NCBI RefSeq assembly: GCF_000317045.1
Contig: NC_019703.1
Span: forward strand, 4,162,934 to 4,226,933
From: Geitlerinema sp. PCC 7407
GTDB lineage: Bacteria > Cyanobacteriota > Cyanobacteriia > PCC-7407
Length of the DNA stretch: 64,000 nt
Direction: 5' to 3'
This document shows, in pieces, positions 37,912 to 46,652 of the stretch. A program made the position numbers and the translations under genes. Each line of letters opens with the position of its first letter. Position 1 is the stretch's first letter. The notes beneath the pieces are model-generated. The model had not been told where the DNA came from and did not search any database. It was given only the letters and a program-made list of their open reading frames with translations.

Positions 37912-39327
37912 ATGCTTTTTTCATCCGCAGAGTTTATTTTATTTTTCCTGCCGACAGTTATCATTGCAATCTCTATCGTACAAGTATTTTCCAAATCTTT
38001 CATCCTTCCTTTTCTTCTATTTTTTTCTTTTATTTTTTACAGCTTTGGTGGCGCGCAATATTTGCCACTTTTAGCACTTTCGATACTAGTCAACTATTTA
38101 ATTGGAAATCTTCTAATCAAGAATCGTCAAAGACTGATCTTAATTGGTGGAATAGTTTTTAATTTAGGACTTCTTGCGTATTACAAATATGGAAATTTTC
38201 TTTTGGACATTTTTTCGGGAGTCACCAATCTATCAGTAGATTTCCCAGACACTAAATTGCCTTTAGCAATCTCTTTTTTTACTTTTCAGCAAATCGCTTA
38301 CATTGTTGACTCATACAATCAAAAGAGTACAAGATGTAACTTTCTTGAATATTCTTTGTTTGTTACCTTTTTTCCACAATTGATTGCGGGTCCCATTGTT
38401 AAAGAGCAAGAGATTCTTGAAAATATTCAAGACAAGAAAATTCAGGTAACAATTGACAACATAACACTAGGAGTTAGCCTGTTTACTCTAGGCCTCTTTA
38501 AGAAGGTCGTCTTTGCTGATGGATATGCTGCCATAGCAGATCCGATATTTCAACAATTTTCTCAGTCAAATCCAGATTTGAGCACTAACTTCCTTCTGTT
38601 GGGGATGTTTGCTTACACTTTACAGATTTATTTTGATTTTTCTGGGTATACAGATATGGCCATTGGCTTAGGTCATATATTTGGCTTTTCTTTACCTATA
38701 AACTTTAATTCTCCCTATAAGTCCTCCTCTATTATCGACTTTTGGAGGAGGTGGCACATTACGCTTTCCAACTTCCTAAGAGACTATATCTACTTTCCGT
38801 TGGGAGGAAGTAGAAAAGGAATTAGTCGAAAATATATCAATCTTTTGATCGTGATGCTTCTAGGAGGACTATGGCATGGAGCGGGCTTTAATTTTATTAT
38901 TTGGGGAGGCATTCATGGAGTATTACTGGTTATCAATCACAGCTATAACAACCAAGTAAAAGAGTATCTCTCATCCAAGCTTAATCAGACAATAAGTTGG
39001 ATAGGTCCAGCCATAACCTTTATCGCTGTATCGTTAGCTTGGATACCCTTCCGTCTTCCAGGCCTACAGTTTATCGACTACTACAATGCACTCTTTTCAA
39101 AGTTAAATTTCGACATTGTTTATTCCAATCAGTATCTTTTTGTGATCTTGGGGATCTTAATTTGTTGGATAGCCCCTAACAGTTCCAGAATTTTTGGCTT
39201 AGATGGATCTAATTCTCTATGGAAGCCAAAAATTCGATTTGCGCTTTTGACAGCTTTCATTTACGGGATTGCACTTATTTTTGTTTTAGAAGGGGAGCCT
39301 TATGAATTTATATACTTTGAGTTCTAG
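37912..39327 (+). CDS. MBOAT-family membrane O-acyltransferase (AlgI/DltB-like)
   Basis: A 471-residue membrane protein with about ten helices. The hallmarks of MBOAT glycan acyltransferases are present: FFPQLIAGPIVKEQEI, YFDFSGYTDMAIGLGHIFGF (split), DFWRRWHITLSNFLRDYIYF and the catalytic His in MLLGGLWHGAGFNFIIWGG. In AlgI- and DltB-type systems the MBOAT carries an acyl group across the membrane and works with an SGNH/DltD-like partner; here such a gene follows with a 26-base overlap. The acceptor is probably an exopolysaccharide or lipopolysaccharide (inference). The gene is AT-rich and lacks HIP1, unlike its neighbours, suggesting horizontal acquisition. Confidence 0.9.
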   Translation: MLFSSAEFILFFLPTVIIAISIVQVFSKSFILPFLLFFSFIFYSFGGAQYLPLLALSILVNYLIGNLLIKNRQRLILIGGIVFNLGLLAYYKYGNFLLDIFSGVTNLSVDFPDTKLPLAISFFTFQQIAYIVDSYNQKSTRCNFLEYSLFVTFFPQLIAGPIVKEQEILENIQDKKIQVTIDNITLGVSLFTLGLFKKVVFADGYAAIADPIFQQFSQSNPDLSTNFLLLGMFAYTLQIYFDFSGYTDMAIGLGHIFGFSLPINFNSPYKSSSIIDFWRRWHITLSNFLRDYIYFPLGGSRKGISRKYINLLIVMLLGGLWHGAGFNFIIWGGIHGVLLVINHSYNNQVKEYLSSKLNQTISWIGPAITFIAVSLAWIPFRLPGLQFIDYYNALFSKLNFDIVYSNQYLFVILGILICWIAPNSSRIFGLDGSNSLWKPKIRFALLTAFIYGIALIFVLEGEPYEFIYFEF

Positions 39328-40324
39328 ATTCTTATCAAGAATTCAATTTATAGATCTGAAACCATCTAAAGGCATTATTTATCTAATGCTCTTTTCAACA
39401 GTCACAGCAATTAATTTATATTTTCTAGAATTTGCCTCTCGAAAAATGACAGATTCTGGGAATTATTACTGTAAGTTAGTTAGCAAAAACAATCCAGGAT
39501 CTTGCTCTAGTCAAGCTTACATACGTAGGGTGCTAGATTTAGACAAAAACATTCAAAATATTGTAATTGGTGATTCTCAGGTAGGCGGACAAGCAAAAAT
39601 CGAAGATTTTGCGTCTTTAGGTATTGGCGGCATTAGTTTTTATGAGCAAGAAAGGGTTATTCAATTCGTGTTTAGGTACCGAAAACCCGACGAAGTTATC
39701 TTAGGGGTAGGCCCTCAACTTTTAGCAAAAGATAGACAAACAAGCGATTTTGTGCGCTTGCCAAAAAATTCTTTTTCTCGTCAGATTTTGCCTTGGCCTT
39801 TTTATGTTTTAGAGCCCGGACTAACACCTGGCATGCCGCTCTTTTTAAAGGATGCTGTTACCCATACCTCAATCTCTGAAACTGTTCAAAGCAGCAGTTT
39901 CAGAGATTGGATGAAACAAATGAATGCAGAACACTGGGGTGATATCCCACCAGAAATTCGTCTGGAACGAACCTTAGCTAGGGTCAAAGAACAAACTCCC
40001 GTACCCTTATCTCATCAGTCGATTGGAGCCCAACGTCTAGAAAAGACTTTAATTTTCTTGAAACAAAAAGGCGCCAATGTTTGTTTAGTTCGCCCTCCCG
40101 TAACAGAAGAGTATCTCGCCTATGAAGCAGAGATTAGTCCGGAACGTTTTCGAGAATCCGAAGAGGTCTATAAAGAACTTGCTCAAAAACATCACATTCC
40201 ATACGTTGATTTTAGGGACTTAGACTTTAGACAGTCGTTGTCCCATTTTGCTAATCAAGACCATCTCAATGCTCAAGGGCATCGCTTTTTTTGGCCAAAA
40301 GCTCATCAAGCATGTTTTGGTTAA
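39302..40324 (+). CDS. DltD/AlgX-like SGNH protein, partner of the MBOAT acyltransferase
   Basis: A 340-residue protein with one N-terminal membrane helix (GIIYLMLFSTVTAINLYFLE), then an SGNH-like domain. Block I is IQNIVIGDSQVGGQAKI (GDSQ nucleophile position, about residue 97), and the C-terminal block is FANQDHLNAQGHRFFWPKA, carrying the Asp-X-X-His-like D-H pair. KGANVCLVRPPVTEEYLAYE is a strand typical of DltD-type proteins. It overlaps the MBOAT gene by 26 bases and shares its AT-rich composition. I infer that it transfers or binds the acylated polymer outside the membrane. The similarity to the DUF1574 C-terminal domain at 1810-5052 is at fold level only. Confidence 0.82.
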   Translation: MNLYTLSSRFLSRIQFIDLKPSKGIIYLMLFSTVTAINLYFLEFASRKMTDSGNYYCKLVSKNNPGSCSSQAYIRRVLDLDKNIQNIVIGDSQVGGQAKIEDFASLGIGGISFYEQERVIQFVFRYRKPDEVILGVGPQLLAKDRQTSDFVRLPKNSFSRQILPWPFYVLEPGLTPGMPLFLKDAVTHTSISETVQSSSFRDWMKQMNAEHWGDIPPEIRLERTLARVKEQTPVPLSHQSIGAQRLEKTLIFLKQKGANVCLVRPPVTEEYLAYEAEISPERFRESEEVYKELAQKHHIPYVDFRDLDFRQSLSHFANQDHLNAQGHRFFWPKAHQACFG

Positions 40325-40411
40325 AAATTTAATTATCCAGTTAAAAACTCAATTCAAAGAACACTGGATTGAAAGTAAAAATCCCTATTTGAGAGCAGTC
40401 TTACCTCTTAT

Positions 40412-42667
40412 ATGAGGCCCGATTTGAAACACTCAAGCATCACCCAAGACCTCGTACTCGTCGGCGGGGGGCACAGTCATGCCCTCGTGCTGCGCCAGTG
40501 GGCGATGGACCCGGTGCCCGGGGTGCGGCTGACGGTGATCAATCAGACACCCCAAACGCCCTATTCGGGAATGCTGCCGGGGTATGTGGCGGGCCTCTAT
40601 AGCTATGATGAGTGCCACATTGACTTGCGGCGGCTGTGCCAGTTTGCTGGGGTGCAGTTTTGGGTGGATGAGGTGGTGGGGCTGGATCTGGCGCAGCAGC
40701 GGGTGCTGTGCGCGCAGCATCCCCCGGTGGCCTTTGACTGGCTGTCGCTGGATATCGGCAGTACGCCGACGGTGACGGCGGTGCCGGGAGCGGCCAAGTA
40801 TGCGATCGCCGCCAAGCCAATTCCGGCGCTGATCGCGGGCTGGGACGCGCTGCGGAGCCAAGTTGCCGCTGCGCCTGAGCAAGACCGGCACATCGTGGTG
40901 GTGGGAGGCGGCGCGGGCGGCGTGGAGCTGACCTTGGCGATTCACCGGCAGCTGACGGCGATCTATTGTCAGGCGGGGCAGCCAGCCGATCGCCTGACCC
41001 TACACCTGATCCATCGGGGCGCGGCGCTCTTGCCCGGAGAGAATGCCTGGGTGACGCGCCAGTTGACCCGGATCCTGGGCGATCGCGGGGTGCAGATTCA
41101 TTTGCAGGAGCAGGTGACGGCGGTGGAGCCCGATCGCGTGTGCTGCGCCTCGGGGCTGGAGGTGCCCAGCGATCGCACCTTTTGGGTGACCCAGGCGTCG
41201 GCTGCGCCCTGGATTCGGGCCGCAGGCCTCGCCACCGATGAGCGGGGCTTTTTGGCGGTGAATGACGGCCTCCAGTCGATCTCTCACCCGCGAGTGTTTG
41301 GGGCGGGGGATATCGCCACGATGGTGAACCACCCGCGCCCCAAGGCGGGAGTGTTTGCGGTGCGCCAGGGCAAGCCCCTCGCCGACAATCTGCGGCGATC
41401 GCTCCGAAGAGAGCCCCTGAAGCCCTACCGACCCCAGAAACAATTTCTCAAGCTGATCGGCACGGGAGACGAGCAGGCGATCGCGGTGCGCGGTCCCCTG
41501 GGCGTCGGGCCTTGGCCCCTGCTGTGGCGCTGGAAAGACGCCATCGATCGCCGGTTCATGGAGCGCTTTAACGAGCTGCCGGTGATGGAGGTGACATCCG
41601 CAGAAAACTCCGAGGCGCTGAGCCCCATGCGCTGCGCAGGCTGCGGGTCCAAGGTGGGCAGCTCGGTCCTGGAGCGGGTGCTGGCGCGGATTCGGGCGGA
41701 GCATCCCCCAGGGGGCGATCGCCTGGATATCCTGATCGGGCTGGACGCGCCGGACGATGCGGCGGTGGTCGCGGTCCCCAGCGATCGCCTGATGGTCCAC
41801 ACCCTGGACTATTTCCGGGCCCTGGTCGCCGACCCCTTCCAGTTTGGCCAGATCGCCACCCAGCACTGCCTCAGCGACCTCTACGCTATGGGCGCCGAGC
41901 CCCAGAGCGTCTTGGCCATGGTCACCGTCCCCTACGGCACCGAAGCCAAGATCGAAGAAACCCTCTATCAGCTGCTCTCGGGCGCTCTCCAGGCCCTGGG
42001 ATCTGTGCCGCTGGTGGGCGGCCACACCACCGAAGGGCCGGAGCTGGTCTTCGGGCTGGCCTGCAATGGGCTGGTGGCGGGCGATCGCCTGCTGCGCAAA
42101 GGCGGCCTGGCTCCCGGGGACGCCCTGATCTTGACCAAGGCCCTGGGTACGGGCACCCTTTTTGCCGCCGACATGCGCTACCAGGCCAAGGGAGAATGGA
42201 TCGAAGCAGCCCTGGCCTCCATGCGCCAGTCCAACCAGGCAGCGGCCCAGTGCCTCCAGGCAGCAGGGGCGATCGCCTGCACTGACATTACGGGGTTCGG
42301 TTTGCTGGGGCACCTGGTGGAAATGGTGCGGGCCTCGGCGGTGGACGTGACCCTCGATCTGGCCGCCCTGCCCTGGCTGCCGGGGGCCGCCGAGACCCTG
42401 GCCCAGGGCCTTTTCAGCTCCCTCCACCCCGAAAATCTGCGATCGCGCCACTGGATCGCCAATCTGGCCGAGGCCGTGGGCCATCCCCGCTACCCGATTC
42501 TCTTTGACCCCCAGACCTCCGGCGGCCTCCTGGCAGGGGTTCCGGGCGATCGCGCTGCGGACTGCGTGGCCCAGCTCCAGGCCCTGGGCTACCGAGACAG
42601 CGCCCTCATCGGCCACGTCACCCCGCGCACCGATGCCGAAGCCCCCATCCACCTCGTTCTAGATTAG
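40412..42667 (+). CDS. selD: Selenide,water dikinase fused to an NADH dehydrogenase-like FAD domain
   Basis: A 751-residue fusion. Residues about 11-370 form a pyridine-nucleotide disulfide oxidoreductase-like domain (LVLVGGGHSHALVLRQWA, IVVVGGGAGGVELTLAIHRQ, FGAGDIATM, KAGVFAVRQGKPLADNLRR). The rest (about 395-750) is SelD, making selenophosphate from selenide and ATP: MRCAGCGSKVGSSVLERVL with Cys and Lys at the catalytic positions (aligning with C17 and K20 of E. coli, C19 being Ser), DDAAVVAVPSDRLMVHTLDYF, ALVADPFQFGQIA, CLSDLYAMGAEPQSVLAMV, VGGHTTEGPELVFGLACNG and GFGLLGHLVEM. The fusion is known in cyanobacteria; the first domain may supply reduced selenium. mnmH follows immediately. Confidence 0.95.
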   Translation: MRPDLKHSSITQDLVLVGGGHSHALVLRQWAMDPVPGVRLTVINQTPQTPYSGMLPGYVAGLYSYDECHIDLRRLCQFAGVQFWVDEVVGLDLAQQRVLCAQHPPVAFDWLSLDIGSTPTVTAVPGAAKYAIAAKPIPALIAGWDALRSQVAAAPEQDRHIVVVGGGAGGVELTLAIHRQLTAIYCQAGQPADRLTLHLIHRGAALLPGENAWVTRQLTRILGDRGVQIHLQEQVTAVEPDRVCCASGLEVPSDRTFWVTQASAAPWIRAAGLATDERGFLAVNDGLQSISHPRVFGAGDIATMVNHPRPKAGVFAVRQGKPLADNLRRSLRREPLKPYRPQKQFLKLIGTGDEQAIAVRGPLGVGPWPLLWRWKDAIDRRFMERFNELPVMEVTSAENSEALSPMRCAGCGSKVGSSVLERVLARIRAEHPPGGDRLDILIGLDAPDDAAVVAVPSDRLMVHTLDYFRALVADPFQFGQIATQHCLSDLYAMGAEPQSVLAMVTVPYGTEAKIEETLYQLLSGALQALGSVPLVGGHTTEGPELVFGLACNGLVAGDRLLRKGGLAPGDALILTKALGTGTLFAADMRYQAKGEWIEAALASMRQSNQAAAQCLQAAGAIACTDITGFGLLGHLVEMVRASAVDVTLDLAALPWLPGAAETLAQGLFSSLHPENLRSRHWIANLAEAVGHPRYPILFDPQTSGGLLAGVPGDRAADCVAQLQALGYRDSALIGHVTPRTDAEAPIHLVLD

Positions 42668-42702
42668 AAGCAGGGACCGCCCGCTCATTTTTGCTATTGT
42701 CC

Positions 42703-43776
42703 ATGCCGCAAATTCTTGATTTTGACGCTTTTCTGCACGCTCCGGGACCAATTCTGGATGCCCGCAGCCCCGGCGAATACGGCCAGGGCCACATTCCCGG
42801 CGCCCTCAGTTTTCCGCTCTTTGACAACGAGGAGCGCGCCCAGGTGGGGACCTGCTACAAACAGGTAGGCCGCGACGCCGCTGTGGAGCTGGGCCTAGAG
42901 TTGGTCGGCCCGAAGATGGCGCAGTTTGTGCGGCGGGCCAAGGAGCTCGCTCCCGAGAAACAGGTGCGGCTGCACTGCTGGCGCGGGGGAATGCGCAGCG
43001 GCAGCTTGGCGTGGCTGCTGGAGACAGCGGGCTTCCAGGTGACGCTGCTGGAGGGCGGCTACAAGCGGTTTCGGCAGTGGGTGCGGGAGACGCTGAGCCG
43101 GCCGCGACCCATCGTCATCGTGGGGGGCATGACCGGCACGGGCAAAACCGATGTGCTGCGGGCGATCGCGGGCCTGGGGGCTCAAATGCTGGATCTCGAA
43201 GGGCTGGCCCACCATCGCGGCAGCAGCTACGGCAGTCTGGGTCTGCCGCCCCAGCCCACCACCGAGCACTACGAAAATCTGCTGGCCCTGGAATGGTTCG
43301 CCTTTGACCCCCAGCGGCCCGTGTGGATCGAGGCGGAGAGCCGACAGGTGGGGCGCTGCCGCATTCCGGCGGAGCTATTTGCTCAGATGGACCAGGCCTC
43401 GGTGCTGCAAATCGAGCGATCGCGCCCTGAGCGCATCGAGCTACTGCTCAAGGACTACGGCCAGGCCGATCGCACCGAGCTGATCGAGGCCACCGAGCGC
43501 ATCCGCAAAAAGCTGGGGGGCGAAAAAACCCGCGAAGCTGTGGAGGCGATCGCCCAGGGAGACCTCGCGCCCGCCATTGCCCTGGTGCTGGACTATTACG
43601 ACAAGACCTATCAGTATGATTTGCAGCGTCGCACTGTGGCGCGCCATTCTGTTGATGTCTCTGGCCTCGATGCCCTCGCCGCTGCCCAGCGCCTGATGGC
43701 CGAGGCTGCCCGCCGCTTTCCCCATGCCGACCCCACCGTCCAATCTGCTGCTGAAACTGAGCCGTCGCCTGTTTGA
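42703..43776 (+). CDS. mnmH: tRNA 2-selenouridine synthase
   Basis: A 357-residue enzyme that replaces sulfur by selenium at the wobble uridine of certain tRNAs through a geranyl-thio intermediate. ATG 42703 (MPQILDFDAFL) is chosen; a TTG at 42691 is the only alternative. The N-terminal rhodanese domain has ILDARSPGEYGQGHIPGA, CYKQVGRDAAVELGLEL and the catalytic Cys in VRLHCWRGGMRSGSLAWLL. The C-terminal P-loop domain has VIVGGMTGTGKTDVLRAI and AHHRGSSYGSLG. The gene lies 35 bases after selD, its selenium donor, and overlaps the following methyltransferase by 53 bases. Confidence 0.95.
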   Translation: MPQILDFDAFLHAPGPILDARSPGEYGQGHIPGALSFPLFDNEERAQVGTCYKQVGRDAAVELGLELVGPKMAQFVRRAKELAPEKQVRLHCWRGGMRSGSLAWLLETAGFQVTLLEGGYKRFRQWVRETLSRPRPIVIVGGMTGTGKTDVLRAIAGLGAQMLDLEGLAHHRGSSYGSLGLPPQPTTEHYENLLALEWFAFDPQRPVWIEAESRQVGRCRIPAELFAQMDQASVLQIERSRPERIELLLKDYGQADRTELIEATERIRKKLGGEKTREAVEAIAQGDLAPAIALVLDYYDKTYQYDLQRRTVARHSVDVSGLDALAAAQRLMAEAARRFPHADPTVQSAAETEPSPV

Positions 43777-44746
43777 GGATTCGGCGGACCAGGACGCCTT
43801 TGTGCAGGCCCTCAGCGAGCCACAGCCCTTTCACCCCTGCATCTTGTGGGGGCGCGATCGCCCGGATCCCGCGCCCTTTGAGCCGGTGCCGCCCTTGCCT
43901 TGGCAGCCCGCCTGGATCGATCGGCTGCCCCACGGCAGCCAGCCCGGACGCCACCCCCTACATCAGGCGGGCTATTTTTACTGCCTGGATTTTTCGTCGG
44001 TGTTTGAGGCGTCGGTGCTGCTGGGCATCCCGGGGCCGGTGGAGCGGGTGCTGGATCTGTGCGCGGCCCCCGGCGGCAAGAGCCTGTTTGCGGCCCGCGC
44101 CCTCGACCCCCAGCTGCTGCTGAGCAACGAGGTGATCGGCAAGCGCACGGGCATGCTGGTGAGCAACCTCAAGCGCTGCTGGGTAAGCGATCCGGGCGAT
44201 CGCCGCCGCGTGGTCCTCAGCCTCGACACCCAGGTGCTGGCGGCCCGCCTGCCCCAAACCATGGACGTGGCGATCGTGGACGCGCCGTGCAGCGGCCAGT
44301 CCCTGCTCGCCAAAGGAGAAACGGCTCCCGGCTGCTTTCACCCCGTCAACATCAACAAGAACGCCAATCGCCAAAAGCGCATCCTGGCCAACGCCGCGCA
44401 AACCGTCGCGCCCGGCGGATACCTGGCCTACATGACCTGCGCCTTTTCGCCGGAGGAAAACGAGCGGGTGGCCGAGTGGCTGAGGGACCGCTTTCCTCAG
44501 TTTCAGGCCCAGAGCGTCGACCATCTGGCCGCCTACCAGTCCCGGCTCAGCGACCTGCCCTGCTACCGGATGTTTCCCCAGGGAGGCCTAGGGGCGGGGG
44601 GCTTTGCGGTGCTGTTTCGCAACACCGACACCGGCGATCGCGCGTCGATCCCGGCGGAGTTTCTGGCCCACCCCGCCCTTAAGTGGATTCACGCGGCCCA
44701 ATCTCCAGCTCCAGGTAGCCCGTCTGCGGATCCATCTCCCGCCTAA
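43724..44746 (+). CDS. RsmB/NOP-family (NSUN-type) m5C RNA methyltransferase
   Basis: A 340-residue SAM-dependent methyltransferase. The SAM motif is RVLDLCAAPGGKSLFAARAL. Motif IV carries the conserved Pro-Cys in VAIVDAPCSGQSLLAKGE, and motif VI is YMTCAFSPEENERVAEWL with the catalytic-type Cys. GYFYCLDFSSVFEASVLLG before the core is typical of the cyanobacterial form. It starts inside mnmH (53-base overlap, different frame), and its 3' end overlaps the convergent PPC/DUF296 gene by 68 bases. The target (rRNA or tRNA cytosine) is unknown; it lacks an N-terminal NusB-like domain. Confidence 0.88.
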   Translation: MPTPPSNLLLKLSRRLFEDSADQDAFVQALSEPQPFHPCILWGRDRPDPAPFEPVPPLPWQPAWIDRLPHGSQPGRHPLHQAGYFYCLDFSSVFEASVLLGIPGPVERVLDLCAAPGGKSLFAARALDPQLLLSNEVIGKRTGMLVSNLKRCWVSDPGDRRRVVLSLDTQVLAARLPQTMDVAIVDAPCSGQSLLAKGETAPGCFHPVNINKNANRQKRILANAAQTVAPGGYLAYMTCAFSPEENERVAEWLRDRFPQFQAQSVDHLAAYQSRLSDLPCYRMFPQGGLGAGGFAVLFRNTDTGDRASIPAEFLAHPALKWIHAAQSPAPGSPSADPSPA

Positions 44747-45083
44747 AGCAGTACTGGGGCAGCAGGGCGATCACGATTTCGGCGGTTGTGTAAATCTGGC
44801 AGCCGGGCTGCAGATGACCGCCAAAGGTGCGGCCCTGACCATCGGCGATCGCGCAGTGCAGGTGCAGGCCGTGGCGCGACAGCGTGCCCGACAGCGAGAG
44901 AATCTCAAACGGCCCCGTCAGCAGCGTGGTCTCCGACTGGCCGGCCCAGCGCAGCGCCGCCTGCCCCAGGCTGCCCACCGCCGTCACGATGCACGCGGCC
45001 TCCCAGCCCTGGGCCAGAGCCAGATCCGCCAGAGCCCCTCGCAAGTCATCGCCGGGGTGCAGCCGCAGCGCTAAGGTATCCAT
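44679..45083 (-). CDS. PPC-domain (DUF296) protein
   Basis: A 134-residue protein from ATG 45083; the frame extends further upstream in the shadow of the GST gene. The PPC/DUF296 fold (plant and prokaryote conserved domain, found in AT-hook proteins) shows TLALRLHPGDDLRGALADLA, ACIVTAVGSLGQAALRW and the metal-binding histidine cluster in LSRHGLHLHCAIADG and TFGGHLQPGC. There is no AT-hook. The ATG shares one base with the stop codon of the GST gene (TGATG). Its 3' end overlaps the convergent methyltransferase by 68 bases. The function in bacteria is unknown. Confidence 0.87.
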   Translation of the reverse strand: MDTLALRLHPGDDLRGALADLALAQGWEAACIVTAVGSLGQAALRWAGQSETTLLTGPFEILSLSGTLSRHGLHLHCAIADGQGRTFGGHLQPGCQIYTTAEIVIALLPQYCFRREMDPQTGYLELEIGPREST

Positions 45084-45775
45084 CAGGTCCGCCGCAGCTC
45101 CTGGGCCGTGATGCCCGTGGCGGTGTCGTTGGCGTACTTCTCGTAGGCGGCAATGTGATACTCGGCGGGCTGCTGGGTAGCCTGCATCGAGGGGCGGGCC
45201 TGCATCGCCTGCCACCACTGGTGCAGCCGCGTGTACTCCGCCGGAATTTTTATGCCCCGGTAGTGGCTCAGGGCAGACCAGCGCTCGAACCACGGCGCGT
45301 AGGTGAGGTCGACCAGGCTTACGCGATCGCCCAGCCAAAACGGCCCTTCCGAGGTTTTTCGCAGACCCTCGTACTCCAAAAAGCGCAGGTGCGCCGACAG
45401 CTGCGTCGCCCACTCTCGCTGGCGATCGCCCTCTTGGGCCATGAGCAGCTTGTAAAAAGCCGGAATGAACTGGTTATTGGCAAAGTCAATCCAGATGCGG
45501 GCGATCGCCCGCTGGACCGGCGTCGGGGGCATCAGGGGCGGATCGGGAAACACTTCCTCCAGGTACTCGTTGATGATGGAGGACTCCCACACGCGATCGT
45601 CGCCCACCTTGACCACCGGCACCTTGAGGTAGGGCGACACCGACTGAAACCAGTCCGGCTTGTGGTTGAGGTCAATTTCGATCACCTCAAAGTCCACCCC
45701 CTTTTCCAGCAGCGTCAGGCGCGATCGCTGGGCAAAGGGACACACCTGAGCGCTGTAAATCTCGACCTTAGCCAT
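45083..45775 (-). CDS. Glutathione S-transferase family protein
   Basis: A 230-residue soluble GST. ATG 45775 (MAKVEIYSAQVCPFAQRSRL) begins the thioredoxin-like N-domain with CPFAQRS, the usual catalytic turn of omega/lambda-like GSTs. The G-site residues are in YLKVPVVKVGDDRVWESSII. The helical C-domain contains IWIDFANNQFIPAFYKLL and SLVDLTYAPWFERW (the N-capping box S-x-x-D). It overlaps fghA by 8 bases and the PPC gene by one base, so the three genes form a coupled operon, probably for glutathione-linked detoxification. Confidence 0.92.
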   Translation of the reverse strand: MAKVEIYSAQVCPFAQRSRLTLLEKGVDFEVIEIDLNHKPDWFQSVSPYLKVPVVKVGDDRVWESSIINEYLEEVFPDPPLMPPTPVQRAIARIWIDFANNQFIPAFYKLLMAQEGDRQREWATQLSAHLRFLEYEGLRKTSEGPFWLGDRVSLVDLTYAPWFERWSALSHYRGIKIPAEYTRLHQWWQAMQARPSMQATQQPAEYHIAAYEKYANDTATGITAQELRRT

Positions 45776-46652
45776 GGTGCCCCTCCCGTTTGTGATGGCC
45801 CACCGACTCCGGACACAAAATCGCCGCGTGGTGGCGCAGATGGTCCTCGATGAAGGTGGAAATGAAATAGTAGCCGTGGTCGTAGCCCGCCTGCATGCGC
45901 AGCGTGAAATGCTGCCCCGCCTGGGTACAGGCCTCCGCAAACACCTCCGGCATCAGCTGGGTTTCTAGAAACGAATCCGCCGTGCCCTGGTCAATCAAAA
46001 TCGAGGTCGGGACGGGAGACACGCGCACCAGCTCGCTGGCGTCATAGGCCTTCCAGGTCTCTGGGTTGTCGCCGAGGTAGCGGCTAAAAGCTTTTTGGCC
46101 CCAGGGACAGCGCATGGGCGCGCTGATGGGGGCAAAGGCCGACACCGACTGGTAGCGATCGCCATTGCGCAGGGCGCACACCAGCGCCCCGTGACCGCCC
46201 ATGGAGTGGCCAAAAATCCCCGCGCGATCGCTCACCGGAAAGTGGCGAGCCACAAGCTGGGGCAGCTCCTCCACCACGTAGCTGTACATGCGGTAATGGT
46301 CGGACCAGGGCGACTCCGTCGCATCGACGTAGAAGCCTGCCCCCGTGCCAAAGTCCCAGTCGTCGTCTTCTCCCGGAATACCCGCATCCCGAGGGCTCGT
46401 GTCAGGGGCCACCAGCATCAGGCCGTAGTGCGCCGCCCAGCGCTGGGCCCCCGCCTTGGTGATGAAATTTTCCTCCGTACAGGTCAGCCCCGACAAAAAG
46501 TAGAGCACCGGCACCGGCCCGTGCTGCGCCTGGGGCGGCACATAGACCGCGAAGCGCATATCCCCAGCGCAGGCCTCGGAGCGGTGGCGATACAGGCCCA
46601 CCTGACCGCCAAAACAAAGATGCTCTTGTAGGCATTGCAGCGAAGTTGTCAT
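45768..46652 (-). CDS. fghA: S-formylglutathione hydrolase (esterase D family)
   Basis: A 294-residue serine hydrolase releasing formate from S-formylglutathione, the second step of glutathione-dependent formaldehyde oxidation. Motifs: VPVLYFLSGLTCTEENFITK (oxyanion region), PDTSPRDAGIPGEDDDWDFG (family signature), the nucleophile in AGIFGHSMGGHGALVCAL (about S151), DQGTADSFLE (Asp) and MQAGYDHGYYFISTFIEDH (His). Length fits the family. The first-step dehydrogenase (adhC) is encoded nearby at 48005-49126; gst follows in the same operon. Confidence 0.95.
   Translation of the reverse strand: MTTSLQCLQEHLCFGGQVGLYRHRSEACAGDMRFAVYVPPQAQHGPVPVLYFLSGLTCTEENFITKAGAQRWAAHYGLMLVAPDTSPRDAGIPGEDDDWDFGTGAGFYVDATESPWSDHYRMYSYVVEELPQLVARHFPVSDRAGIFGHSMGGHGALVCALRNGDRYQSVSAFAPISAPMRCPWGQKAFSRYLGDNPETWKAYDASELVRVSPVPTSILIDQGTADSFLETQLMPEVFAEACTQAGQHFTLRMQAGYDHGYYFISTFIEDHLRHHAAILCPESVGHHKREGHHG

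Noticed and set aside
41000-42652. A 550-codon minus-strand open frame opposite selD
   Set aside because: It lies wholly within selD, reads as Gly/His/Gln-rich low-complexity sequence and lacks a start signal; selD itself is unambiguous.
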